This document shows, in pieces, positions 24,724 to 32,237 of a stretch of 64,000 bases of DNA; the first letter of the stretch is position 1, and each line of letters begins with the position of its first letter. Location of the stretch: assembly GCA_002025645.1 (NCBI GenBank), contig CP018783.1:1488001-1552000 (forward strand), given 5' to 3'. The notes beneath the pieces are model-generated. The model saw only the letters and a list, made by a program, of their open reading frames with translations, was not told the origin of the DNA and ran no database searches. Position numbers and translations under genes: made by a program. Origin of the DNA: Curtobacterium pusillum. GTDB lineage: Bacteria > Actinomycetota > Actinomycetes > Actinomycetales > Microbacteriaceae.

Positions 24724-25926
24724 ATGATCGGGCGCCACCGCGCGGCACTCTTCGCCACGTCGACGATGACCGGGTTCGGGATCGCCTCGTGGATCACCCG
24801 CACACCCGCGGTCCGTGACGAGCTCGGAGCGTCGATCGAGGCGATGGGCATCGTGCTGCTCGGCCTGTCGATCGGCTCGATGATCGGGATCCTCGGCGCC
24901 GGGGTGCTCGTCCGCCGCCTGGGCACACGGCCACTCATCGTGCTCGGCGGGATGCTGCCCGTCGCCGGCATGCTCCTCGTCGCCCTGCTCGCCCCCGCGC
25001 AGCTCGCGGTCGGGGTGTGGGCCGGGCTGTTCCTCATCGGGTTCGGGTCGGGCGTCGCCGAGATCGGTCTCAACGTCGAGGCCGCCGCGGTCGAACGACA
25101 ACTGTCCCGACCGGTCGTCCCCGTGCTGCACGCGTGCTTCAGCCTCGGCACCGTCATCGGCGGCGCCGCCGGGATCGTCCTGACCGCCGTCCGCACCCCC
25201 GTGCTCGTGCACCTGCTCGTCGCCGCCGTCGTGATGGCCGGACTCGCGACCTTCGCCGCCGCGAACCTGCGGCCGGTCCCCCGCGTCGCGCCGGACCCGT
25301 CCGCCGCCGCCGTCGCCACGCCGCGCCTGCGGTCGGTCATCACCTGGCAGGTGCTGCTCATCGCCGTGATCACGCTCGCGATGGCCTTCGCCGAGGGTGC
25401 GGCGAGCGACTGGCTCCCGCTCCTCATGACGACCGACCACGGAGCCCCCGAGGCGGTCGGCTCGCTCGTGTTCACCGGGTTCGCCCTCGCCATGTTCGTC
25501 GGGCGGTCCGCCGGCACGCCGCTCGTGGGGCGGTTCGGACGCGCACCGGTGATCCGCGTGTGCGCCGCGGTCGGGGCCGTCGGCGTCCTGCTCGTCGTCG
25601 TCTCGCCGAACCCGGTGCTGACCGCCGCGGCGGCCGGTGTCTGGGGCCTCGGGATCGCCCTCGGGTTCCCGCTCGCGATCTCCGCCGCCGGCGACCACCC
25701 GACCGACGGCGACCGACGCGTGTCCGTCGTCGCGACCGCGGGCTACATCGCGTTCCTCGCCGGGCCGCCCGCGCTCGGGTTCCTCGGGGAGCACCTCGGG
25801 TTGCAGACGGCGATGCTCGTGCCTGCCGCGCTGCTGGTCGTCGCGCTGCTCGCGGCGCCGGCCACCCGCAGTCGGGCGGTGGTCGACACTCCCGCGGCGT
25901 CGGTCCCGACGGGCCCCAGGGCCTGA
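24724..25926 (+). CDS. MFS transporter
   Basis: This 400-residue protein has about 12 membrane segments. GFGIASWITRTPAVRDELGAS and GILGAGVLVRRLGTRPLIVLGG (motif A region) place it with the FucP/YbjJ-like MFS group that imports or exports sugars and related compounds. The GTG at 24703 is an alternative start in frame. ATG 24724 is preferred because it lies six bases after a good -35/-10 pair. It follows the response regulator but has its own promoter. The substrate is unknown. Confidence 0.85.
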   Translation: MIGRHRAALFATSTMTGFGIASWITRTPAVRDELGASIEAMGIVLLGLSIGSMIGILGAGVLVRRLGTRPLIVLGGMLPVAGMLLVALLAPAQLAVGVWAGLFLIGFGSGVAEIGLNVEAAAVERQLSRPVVPVLHACFSLGTVIGGAAGIVLTAVRTPVLVHLLVAAVVMAGLATFAAANLRPVPRVAPDPSAAAVATPRLRSVITWQVLLIAVITLAMAFAEGAASDWLPLLMTTDHGAPEAVGSLVFTGFALAMFVGRSAGTPLVGRFGRAPVIRVCAAVGAVGVLLVVVSPNPVLTAAAAGVWGLGIALGFPLAISAAGDHPTDGDRRVSVVATAGYIAFLAGPPALGFLGEHLGLQTAMLVPAALLVVALLAAPATRSRAVVDTPAASVPTGPRA

Positions 25927-26020
25927 CCGCTGACCGGGCGTCTCGATCTCCCACGATCCGTTCTCCACAGGCGGCCACGTACTCGTGGCTGCGATCAACG
26001 AGATGACGTACCGTGTGACC

Positions 26021-26203
26021 ATGACCCCGGACGCCTCGCTCACTCGACCCGACGGCTCGCAAGCCGTCGGTGACGATGGCCTGACCGACGGCGAACGCGA
26101 TTCCTACGCGACTCGGTACCGCGCCACCGTCGCGCGGAAGACCCTGACGGCCGTCGAGAAGGACGTCATCGAACGCTGGCTCGCCAGCCGTGGAGCGAAG
26201 TAG
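26021..26203 (+). CDS. Small hypothetical protein (60 aa)
   Basis: This 60-residue charged protein contains RYRATVARKTLTAVEKDVIERWLAS and no membrane segment or known motif. TACCGT at 26009-26014 ends six bases before the ATG, favouring this start over an ATG at 26003 or a GTG at 25985. Its last 14 bases overlap the start of the acetyltransferase gene, so the two are co-translated. Confidence 0.6.
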   Translation: MTPDASLTRPDGSQAVGDDGLTDGERDSYATRYRATVARKTLTAVEKDVIERWLASRGAK

Positions 26204-26708
26204 CACGCGCGACCGGCGCGCCGCCGGCCCGGAGCACCGGGCCGCTCTCCAGTCGTTCACCTGTGCGGACCCGCCGCGGGCGGTGTGGGACCGTCACCGG
26301 CGCGAGAAGATCCACGAACGGCCTTGGGAACTCACGGTGCAGTCGCACATCCGAGCGCTCCGCCCGACTCTTCCCTCGTCCGAGAATGCGCTCCTCGGCT
26401 TCGTCGACGGTGACCTCGCGAGCGTCGTGCACTTCGGGTGGACCGATGACGGCACGCAGCTCCTCGTGCTGGCGATCGCGACGGAGCACGAGCATCGCCG
26501 TGCGGGCCTGGGACGCGCGACGCTCGCGAGGACGCTCGACGTGCTGCGCTCGGTCCGCGACGAAGCTGCGATCGGGTGCGGTGCGTTCGCCCGGATCGAC
26601 CGTCGGAACACCCCCAGTGCCCGGCTCTTCACCGCAGCCGGTTTCGTCCGGCTCGAGCCGGATCGCGAGGACACCGATCTGGACTACTGGGTCCACGACC
26701 TGCTCTGA
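26190..26708 (+). CDS. GNAT family N-acetyltransferase
   Basis: This 172-residue protein has the GNAT acetyl-CoA loop HEHRRAGLGRATLARTLDVL and the late NTPSARLFTAAGFVRLEPD. The first 60 residues are atypical and may bind the acceptor. The GTG start lies inside the preceding 60-residue gene (14-base overlap). The acceptor substrate is unknown. Confidence 0.8.
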   Translation: MERSSTRDRRAAGPEHRAALQSFTCADPPRAVWDRHRREKIHERPWELTVQSHIRALRPTLPSSENALLGFVDGDLASVVHFGWTDDGTQLLVLAIATEHEHRRAGLGRATLARTLDVLRSVRDEAAIGCGAFARIDRRNTPSARLFTAAGFVRLEPDREDTDLDYWVHDLL

Positions 26709-26909
26709 CAGTGCGCGCACCGAGACGATCTGTCGGGTTGATCGACCAGGCCCCGCTGTGGAATGCTGGGCCAGCAGCCCCCCCCCTGCGGTACCGCGGA
26801 TCAGGGGGTCTCACTGTTTCCCGAGGGATCTCGCTCGGTGCACGACGAGCGCATGACGGGATGCGGACAGCGGTTCGCGCCGGCGCCCGACCCGCACCAG
26901 TATGGAGCC
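26709..26909. other. Upstream region of the BLUF gene
   Basis: No gene is seen in these 201 bases. The region contains a run of nine C residues near 26779-26787 and should hold the promoter of the BLUF gene. I see no clear -35/-10 pair. Confidence 0.4.
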
Positions 26910-27338
26910 GTGCTCGTCTCCATCGTCTACATGAGCCGCGCGACCGAGCCCTTCGACGAAGCTGCGCTCGCCCAGCTGCTGCGTGACGCACGGCTCCGGA
27001 ACGAAGCCCTCGGCGTCTCCGGACTGCTGCTCGCGAAGGACGGCCGGTTCATGCAGCTGCTCGAGGGCCCGGCGTGGAGCGTCGACGACCGGTTCGCGGC
27101 CATCTCGCGCGACCCTCGGCACGGCGAGGTGAAGTCCCTCATCCGCGAGGACGTCGAACGCCGGCGGTTCGACGGCTGGTCCATGGCCTACCGTGCGCTC
27201 GACGACGCGGACGTGGACGCCGAGGAGGGGTTCAGCCCGTTCCTGACCGACACCGTCGACTTCCCCCGCTCGTTCGACCGCACGAGCGCCGCCTGGCTGC
27301 TGAAGTGGTTCCGCGACCGCGAACTCCACGACCGCTGA
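26910..27338 (+). CDS. BLUF domain blue-light photoreceptor (stand-alone)
   Basis: This 142-residue protein is almost only a BLUF (sensor of blue light using FAD) domain, with no output domain. The flavin-site residues are all present and keep the spacing of AppA: Tyr7 (VSIVYMS), Asn31 (RLRNEALGVSG), Gln49 (FMQLLEG), Trp90 and Met92 (FDGWSMAY). RDPRHGEVKSLI lies between. The GTG at 26910 is chosen because it gives the normal distance from the start to the Tyr; no good ribosome site is seen. Short BLUF proteins usually act by binding a partner. The partner here is not obvious; a GNAT gene and a luciferase-domain gene flank it. Confidence 0.92.
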   Translation: MLVSIVYMSRATEPFDEAALAQLLRDARLRNEALGVSGLLLAKDGRFMQLLEGPAWSVDDRFAAISRDPRHGEVKSLIREDVERRRFDGWSMAYRALDDADVDAEEGFSPFLTDTVDFPRSFDRTSAAWLLKWFRDRELHDR

Positions 27339-27344
27339 TCGATC

Positions 27345-27794
27345 TCAGCCGCGCGCGAACGCCAGGCTCTCCGCGACGATGCCGACCACCGTCGCGAGCT
27401 CGTCGTCGTCGCGCGGCCCGTAGACCATGAACTCCGTGCCGAAGTCCGCGTAGCCGTGCGGTTCGGCCCACCCCAGGTCGATCAGCTCGCGCCCGCGATC
27501 CTCGGGCAGGACGAGGTGCACGCTCGTGTCGTCCACGCCGTGCAGGTGCACGGGTTCGAGCCGCTTCCCGGGAGCGAGGGACCGCTCGGGCGACGACTCG
27601 ACCTCGCGGTCGGTGAGGAACACGGCGCGCGAGCTCGCCGGCGACACCTGGCTGTGGCCCTCGACGACCTCCGGCAGCGCGAACACGGCCGCGACGAGGC
27701 GCCCCCACAGCTCCGGCGGTGCGAGCTGGTCGATCTGCCGGTGCGGCCCTTCCGTCGAGGTCGTCGGCGTCGATCCGCGTCGAGGAATTGTCAT
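27345..27794 (-). CDS. Luciferase-domain family protein (PF17648-like)
   Basis: This 149-residue protein has the features of the small luciferase domain family: HLHGVDDTSVHLVLPEDRG, then LGWAEPHGYADFGTEFMVYGPRDDDEL. Despite the name, most members have no shown light-emitting activity. The ATG overlaps the stop of the small membrane protein gene by four bases. It converges with the BLUF gene, the two stops lying seven bases apart. Confidence 0.78.
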   Translation of the reverse strand: MTIPRRGSTPTTSTEGPHRQIDQLAPPELWGRLVAAVFALPEVVEGHSQVSPASSRAVFLTDREVESSPERSLAPGKRLEPVHLHGVDDTSVHLVLPEDRGRELIDLGWAEPHGYADFGTEFMVYGPRDDDELATVVGIVAESLAFARG

Positions 27795-28033
27795 GCCGTC
27801 AGTCTGCCGCGAGCCCGGGCGACTCCGGCGACGACACCCGTGACGGCGAGCAGCACGAGGCCGACGCCGCCCACTGCGTACGCGAACAGCGCGAGGATCC
27901 CGGCGCCGATGTTCGCCCCGCCGCCGTCGTCCACGGTGATGAACAGCGACCACAGCGCGACGCCGAGTCCCGTGAACCCGACGGCGAGCAGCACGGTCGC
28001 GACGACGTGGAGTGTTCGGAGAGCGGTGCGCAT
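27791..28033 (-). CDS. Small membrane protein (80 aa)
   Basis: This 80-residue protein has two long hydrophobic segments (about residues 9-31 and 43-70), linked by a short Asp/Gly loop. No family is recognised. It lies between the TetR regulator and the luciferase-domain gene in one tight operon. The 15 bases CAGACTGACGGCATG that contain its start codon recur exactly at the start of the next gene. Confidence 0.75.
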   Translation of the reverse strand: MRTALRTLHVVATVLLAVGFTGLGVALWSLFITVDDGGGANIGAGILALFAYAVGGVGLVLLAVTGVVAGVARARGRLTA

Positions 28034-28037
28034 GCCG

Positions 28038-28649
28038 TCAGTCTGGCGTGCTGAACGTCTCTGCCACGACCCCCAGCAAGCGGGCCCGGTGTCGCGGGTC
28101 GGCGATGCCGGAGAGGAGCACGCGCCACATCGTCGCGACCGCCGGGTCGAGGTCAGCCCGCCCGGTGCGGACGTCGGACACGAGCTGCACCCCGGTGAAG
28201 TACGGCACGACCGTCGCCCCGAGTTGCTCGGCGGAGAGCTCGGTGCGGAGTTCCCCCGCGGCGACGGCCAGCCGGAAGACGTCGACGATGCCGGCGATCC
28301 ACTGCTCGTAGAAGCTCGCGGTCGCGGCGGCGAACTCGCCGCGCTCGAGCGACAGCCGGATGCCCGCCCGCACGATCGCGTCGGCCCGGAGCAGGTCGGC
28401 GATGCCCTTGGACGCACCGATCAGTGCCGACGTGGGTGAACTGTCGGTGTGGCTGACGACGTCGAACGTGCGGACGTTCTGCTCGTCGATGACGGCGAGC
28501 GCCATCGCGAGCTTCGTCGGGAAGTGGAAGTGCAGCGCCCCCTGGGACACGCCCGCGGTGCGGGCGATGCCCGCCACCGTCGCGCTGGCGAAGCCGGCGC
28601 GGTCGAACTCCTCCGCCGCGGCCTGCAGGATCTGCTCACGTCGTTCCAC
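28038..28649 (-). CDS. TetR family transcriptional regulator (ScbR-like)
   Basis: This 203-residue protein has the TetR HTH (ATVAGIARTAGVSQGALHFHFPTK). ALHFHFPTKLAMALAVIDEQ is close to the gamma-butyrolactone receptor (ScbR/ArpA) group, which may hint at a diffusible-signal ligand, although members of that look bind other ligands too. The frame extends to 28691, but GTG 28649 gives the usual short N-terminus and avoids running into the palindrome. It is followed, four bases after its stop, by the membrane protein gene, forming a three-gene unit. Confidence 0.85.
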   Translation of the reverse strand: MERREQILQAAAEEFDRAGFASATVAGIARTAGVSQGALHFHFPTKLAMALAVIDEQNVRTFDVVSHTDSSPTSALIGASKGIADLLRADAIVRAGIRLSLERGEFAAATASFYEQWIAGIVDVFRLAVAAGELRTELSAEQLGATVVPYFTGVQLVSDVRTGRADLDPAVATMWRVLLSGIADPRHRARLLGVVAETFSTPD

Positions 28650-28663
28650 CCCACCAGTGTCAC

Positions 28664-28705
28664 GGACTGGAGGCGCGGTGCGGGCCCGCACCGCGCCTCC
28701 AGTCC
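28664..28705. repeat. Palindromic repeat GGACTGGAGGC family, copy 4 (perfect)
   Basis: This is a perfect 42-base palindrome made of two 21-base arms (GGACTGGAGGCGCGGTGCGG plus G) with no loop. It lies 24 bases after the stop of the solute-binding protein gene (28729, minus strand) and just upstream of the TetR start. It can terminate the transporter operon. Confidence 0.93.
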
Positions 28706-28728
28706 AGGGGTGAACGCGACCGAGTCGG

Positions 28729-30102
28729 CTACGTGAGTTCCAGCAGCGTGTTCACCTGCTCGTTGATGCCGGTGAGGGTCGTGATCGACTTGCCGTTGGC
28801 GTACACGTCGTCGAACGCGGGCTGCAGCAGCGCCTGCACGTCCGCCGGGTTGCGGGTCACCGGGAAGAGGAACGTGGTCTTCTCCTCGACCTGTCGCGTG
28901 AACGCGGAGACGTCCAACCCCCGCTTCCGGAACGACGCGACCGCGGCTTCGGTGCCCGCCGGCCGCGCGGGGAACACGATGCCGGCCTTGCCGACGATCG
29001 TCTGCGCGGCGTCGCTGCCGAGGAACGCCACCCACTTCGCGGCCGCCTCGGGGTCCTTCGCCTGCTTCGTGATCGAGTCCCCGAGCCCGTTGAACATCGA
29101 GGCGCGGTGCCCGACCGGGCCGACGGGCGTGGGGGCGACCGCGATGTCGAGGTCCTTCATGCCGAGGTACGTGCCGATCATCCACGAGCCGTTGAACGAC
29201 AGCGCGCACTTCCCCGAGCCGAGCTGCACGTCGGGGCCGGTGGTGGTGGAGAACACCCCGTACTTCGCCATGTAGCCCTTCTCGGCCAGGCGGTAGTACC
29301 AGGCGAGGGTGTCCTGCACGACCTTCTCGTCGTAGCGGAACTTGTCGCCCCAGGGGTTCTCGTTCGTGTAGAACCAGTCGATCGACCCCGTGAACGGCGA
29401 CCACTGGGTCTGCCCGAAGCCGTCGCCGCCGGACCCGTTCGACGAGATGCCGTAGACCGCGACGTCGTGCTTGTCGAAGCCCCGCTCGTCCCCGCGCCGC
29501 CCCTTGGAGTCCACGGTGAGGTGGGCGAGCATCCGTTCGAACGAGCCGCCGTCGTCGGGGTTCCACTCGAGGTCGGCGAGGTCGGCGTCGGACACGTCGG
29601 CCTTCGCCATCGCCTTCCGGTCGTAGAACATCGCGATGGTGTCCCAGTCCTTCGGCGACCCGTACCGGTGGCCGTCCTTGCCCTTCCAGAGCTCGGCGAG
29701 CCCGGATTGGTAGTCGGCGTCCCGGATGCCCTTGGTGGCCTCGAGTTCGTCGAGCTTGTAGAGCACGTCGAGGTCGGAGTACTGCGGGAACTTCGTCAGG
29801 TGGTCGGTGAACACGTCGGGCGCGGTGCCGGCGATGAACCCGGCGGTGAGCTTCGTCCAGTAGTCGTTCCACCCGAGCTGCGTGATCTTCACGGTGATGT
29901 CGGGGTTCTCGCGGTGGAAGGCATCGGCGACGGCCTGGTAGGCGGGCAGCTGGTTGGAGTCCCAGAGCCAGTAGCTGACGGTCCGGGTGCCGGTCCCCGA
30001 GGTGGAGCCGCGGCCGGGCGACGAGCACGCGGCGAGCGCACCGAGCGCCAGGGCGGAGGCGCCGCCGGCGAACAGGGCGCGGCGGGAGAGCGAGTTGGTC
30101 AT
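28729..30102 (-). CDS. Carbohydrate ABC transporter substrate-binding lipoprotein
   Basis: This 457-residue exported protein starts with NSLSRRALFAGG, a twin-arginine-like signal, and a lipobox ending LAAC near residue 26. The binding domain is of the MalE/UgpB cluster: TVSYWLWDSNQ, FHRENPDITVKITQLGW, ALSFNGSWMIGTYLGMKDLDI. It lies last in an operon permease - permease - binding protein. There is no ATPase gene, as is common for actinobacterial sugar importers that share a MsiK-like ATPase encoded elsewhere. The sugar is unknown. Confidence 0.93.
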   Translation of the reverse strand: MTNSLSRRALFAGGASALALGALAACSSPGRGSTSGTGTRTVSYWLWDSNQLPAYQAVADAFHRENPDITVKITQLGWNDYWTKLTAGFIAGTAPDVFTDHLTKFPQYSDLDVLYKLDELEATKGIRDADYQSGLAELWKGKDGHRYGSPKDWDTIAMFYDRKAMAKADVSDADLADLEWNPDDGGSFERMLAHLTVDSKGRRGDERGFDKHDVAVYGISSNGSGGDGFGQTQWSPFTGSIDWFYTNENPWGDKFRYDEKVVQDTLAWYYRLAEKGYMAKYGVFSTTTGPDVQLGSGKCALSFNGSWMIGTYLGMKDLDIAVAPTPVGPVGHRASMFNGLGDSITKQAKDPEAAAKWVAFLGSDAAQTIVGKAGIVFPARPAGTEAAVASFRKRGLDVSAFTRQVEEKTTFLFPVTRNPADVQALLQPAFDDVYANGKSITTLTGINEQVNTLLELT

Positions 30103-30109
30103 CTGGTGC

Positions 30110-31051
30110 CTACTTGATTCCGGAGAAGCCGATGGAGTTGACGATGCGCTTGGCGAAGACGCCGAACAGCACGATCATCGGGAGCGCCGCCACCAGGGTC
30201 GCGGCCATGAGCCCGGCCCAGTCGGTGCCGGACTGCGGGGTCTGCGACTTGAAGACGCCGAGCGCGACGGTGAGGACCCGCGAGCTGTCCGTGTACGAGA
30301 CCATCAGCGGCCAGAAGTAGTCGTTCCAGCTCGTGATGTACGTCAGGACGGCGAGGGTGGCGATCGGAGCGGCGGCCATCGGGATGACCAGGCGGAAGAA
30401 CACCCGGACCTTTCCGGCGCCGTCGATGAGGGCGGCCTCCTCGACTTCCTTCGAGATGCCGAGGAAGAACTGCCGCAGGAAGAACACCGCGAACGGGGTC
30501 ATGAACATCGTCGGCAGGGCGATGCCGAGCAGGTTGTCGACGAGCCCGAGCTGCTTGATGAGGGTGAAGTTCGGCAGCAGCGTGAAGATCGCGGGGACCA
30601 TGAGGCCGGCGAGGAACACCGCGAAGACCTTGTCGCGTCCGGGCCAGCGCAGGCGGGCGAAGGCGTAGGCGGCCGCGGCGGAGAAGAACACCTGGCCGAC
30701 GGTGACGAGCGTCGACACGATGACGGAGTTGCCGAGGTAGCGCCAGAAGTTCAGCGCGGCGCCGGAGCCGCCCTGCTCCAGGGCCTCCTTCGTGGACTGC
30801 AGGCCGAATACCCGCTCGAACCCACCGAGGCTGAACCCGACGGGCAGCAGCGAGGTCGGGTCGGAGTTGATCGCACCGTTCGACGACAGCGCGGTGCGGA
30901 GGATCCAGTAGAAGGGGAACAGCGTGATGACGATGACGGCGATCATCGCGACCCACGCGAGGATCCGGCCGATCGACGGGCGTCGACGGTGCGCGGCGCC
31001 CGGGCGGGGCTGACGCTTCGTGGTGACGGAGCGGGTGAGTGTCGTGGTCAT
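30110..31051 (-). CDS. Carbohydrate ABC transporter permease (MalG type)
   Basis: This 313-residue protein has six membrane segments and the EAA loop EEAALIDGAGKVRVFFRLVIP, which docks the ATPase. A longer frame upstream is rejected because ATG 31051 lies 16 bases after the stop of the MalF-type gene with MTTTLTRSVTTK as a normal N-terminus. It is the middle gene of the importer operon. Confidence 0.93.
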   Translation of the reverse strand: MTTTLTRSVTTKRQPRPGAAHRRRPSIGRILAWVAMIAVIVITLFPFYWILRTALSSNGAINSDPTSLLPVGFSLGGFERVFGLQSTKEALEQGGSGAALNFWRYLGNSVIVSTLVTVGQVFFSAAAAYAFARLRWPGRDKVFAVFLAGLMVPAIFTLLPNFTLIKQLGLVDNLLGIALPTMFMTPFAVFFLRQFFLGISKEVEEAALIDGAGKVRVFFRLVIPMAAAPIATLAVLTYITSWNDYFWPLMVSYTDSSRVLTVALGVFKSQTPQSGTDWAGLMAATLVAALPMIVLFGVFAKRIVNSIGFSGIK

Positions 31052-31067
31052 GTTCGGGACGCTCCGT

Positions 31068-32036
31068 TCAGTCCAGGTCCGACTCACCCGAGCGGGTGAG
31101 GCGGTACTGGATGATCGTGATGATGCTGAGGACGATGAGGAGCGCGACCGACACGGCGGACGCGTAGCCGAACTGGAACCGGCCGAAGGCCAGGTTGTAG
31201 ATGTAGTTCTGCACGACGTTCGTGGCGTTCGCGGGGCCACCCTGCGTGGTGACCGCGACGGTGTCGAACACCTGGAACGACCCGATGACGGTGATGATGA
31301 GCACCAGCGACAGGATCGGACGGAGCAGCGGCACCGTGATGCGCCAGAACATCTTCCACTCGCTCGCGCCGTCGATGCGCCCGGCCTCGTAGACCGTCTC
31401 GGGCAGCGACTGCAGGCCGGCGAAGATGAGCAGCGCCGTGTAGCCGACGTGCCGCCAGACGTTGATGAGCGCGATCGAGGGGATGCCCCACACGTCGCTC
31501 TGCAGGAACGGGATGCGGTCGAGACCGAGGGCGGCGAGCATCTCGTTGCCGATGCCGAGCTGGGTGTCGAGGATCCAGAGCCACACGAGCGCCGCGACGA
31601 CGTTCGACACGAGGTACGGCGCGAGGACGATGCCGCGCACGAAGGTCGACTTCGTCAGGCGGTGCATCATCACGGCGATGAAGAGCGCCACCACCGTCTG
31701 GATCACGATGTTGATGACGACGTACTCGACGGTGACGACCATCGAGTGCCAGAAGATCGAGTCCTGCGCGAGTCGGACGTAGTTCTGCAGGCCGGTGAAC
31801 TCCGGCGGGGTGAGCAGGTTGTACGAGGTGAAGCTGAGGTAGATGCCCCGGACGGTCGGCCACGCCAGGAACACGGCGAAGCCGATCGCCGCCGGTGCGA
31901 TGAACACCAGCGCGAGCCAGAGGTCGTTCCGGGGTCGACGCCTCGGCGAGGTCGTCCGGGCACGGGCGAGGGTGGTACCCCTGCTCCGTGGGCGGGTGGT
32001 CGTCAAGGGTGACGACACGGGGCTCTCGGTGGCCAT
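31068..32036 (-). CDS. Carbohydrate ABC transporter permease (MalF type)
   Basis: This 322-residue protein has six membrane segments after a basic 40-residue cytoplasmic start. It has the EAA loop YEAGRIDGASEWKMFWRITVP. It is the first gene of the importer operon and divergent from a MocA-like oxidoreductase. The 200-base gap holds paired inverted half-sites probably bound by the LacI protein at 33541. Confidence 0.93.
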   Translation of the reverse strand: MATESPVSSPLTTTRPRSRGTTLARARTTSPRRRPRNDLWLALVFIAPAAIGFAVFLAWPTVRGIYLSFTSYNLLTPPEFTGLQNYVRLAQDSIFWHSMVVTVEYVVINIVIQTVVALFIAVMMHRLTKSTFVRGIVLAPYLVSNVVAALVWLWILDTQLGIGNEMLAALGLDRIPFLQSDVWGIPSIALINVWRHVGYTALLIFAGLQSLPETVYEAGRIDGASEWKMFWRITVPLLRPILSLVLIITVIGSFQVFDTVAVTTQGGPANATNVVQNYIYNLAFGRFQFGYASAVSVALLIVLSIITIIQYRLTRSGESDLD

Positions 32037-32089
32037 CGCGACTCCTTCGTCTGCGGTGGACTGACGTGCAGCAGTCCGTGAGCCGGGAA

Positions 32090-32157
32090 TCTACACGTGG
32101 GGATGGATCGTGGCAAGAGTCTGTTTTACTGCTGAATCAATGGTTGTCACGTGTAGA
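32090..32157. promoter_or_regulatory. Spaced inverted repeat TCTACACGTG / CACGTGTAGA, candidate LacI operators
   Basis: TCTACACGTG at 32090-32099 is repeated as its exact reverse complement at 32148-32157, 48 bases away. Both contain the palindromic core CACGTG. They lie in the divergent region between the sugar importer and the MocA-like gene and may be two operators bridged by the LacI regulator encoded at 33541. Confidence 0.65.
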
Positions 32158-32237
32158 CACCGTGTGTCAGGATGGCCCCCGATCGCATCGGAGCGACCTG
32201 CTCGGCGACGCATCCCACACCCCTGGAAAGGTCACTG

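Noticed and set aside
26779..26787. Run of nine C residues as a phase-variation switch
   Set aside because: It is about 120 bases upstream of the BLUF start, not within a coding frame or between plausible -35 and -10 boxes.
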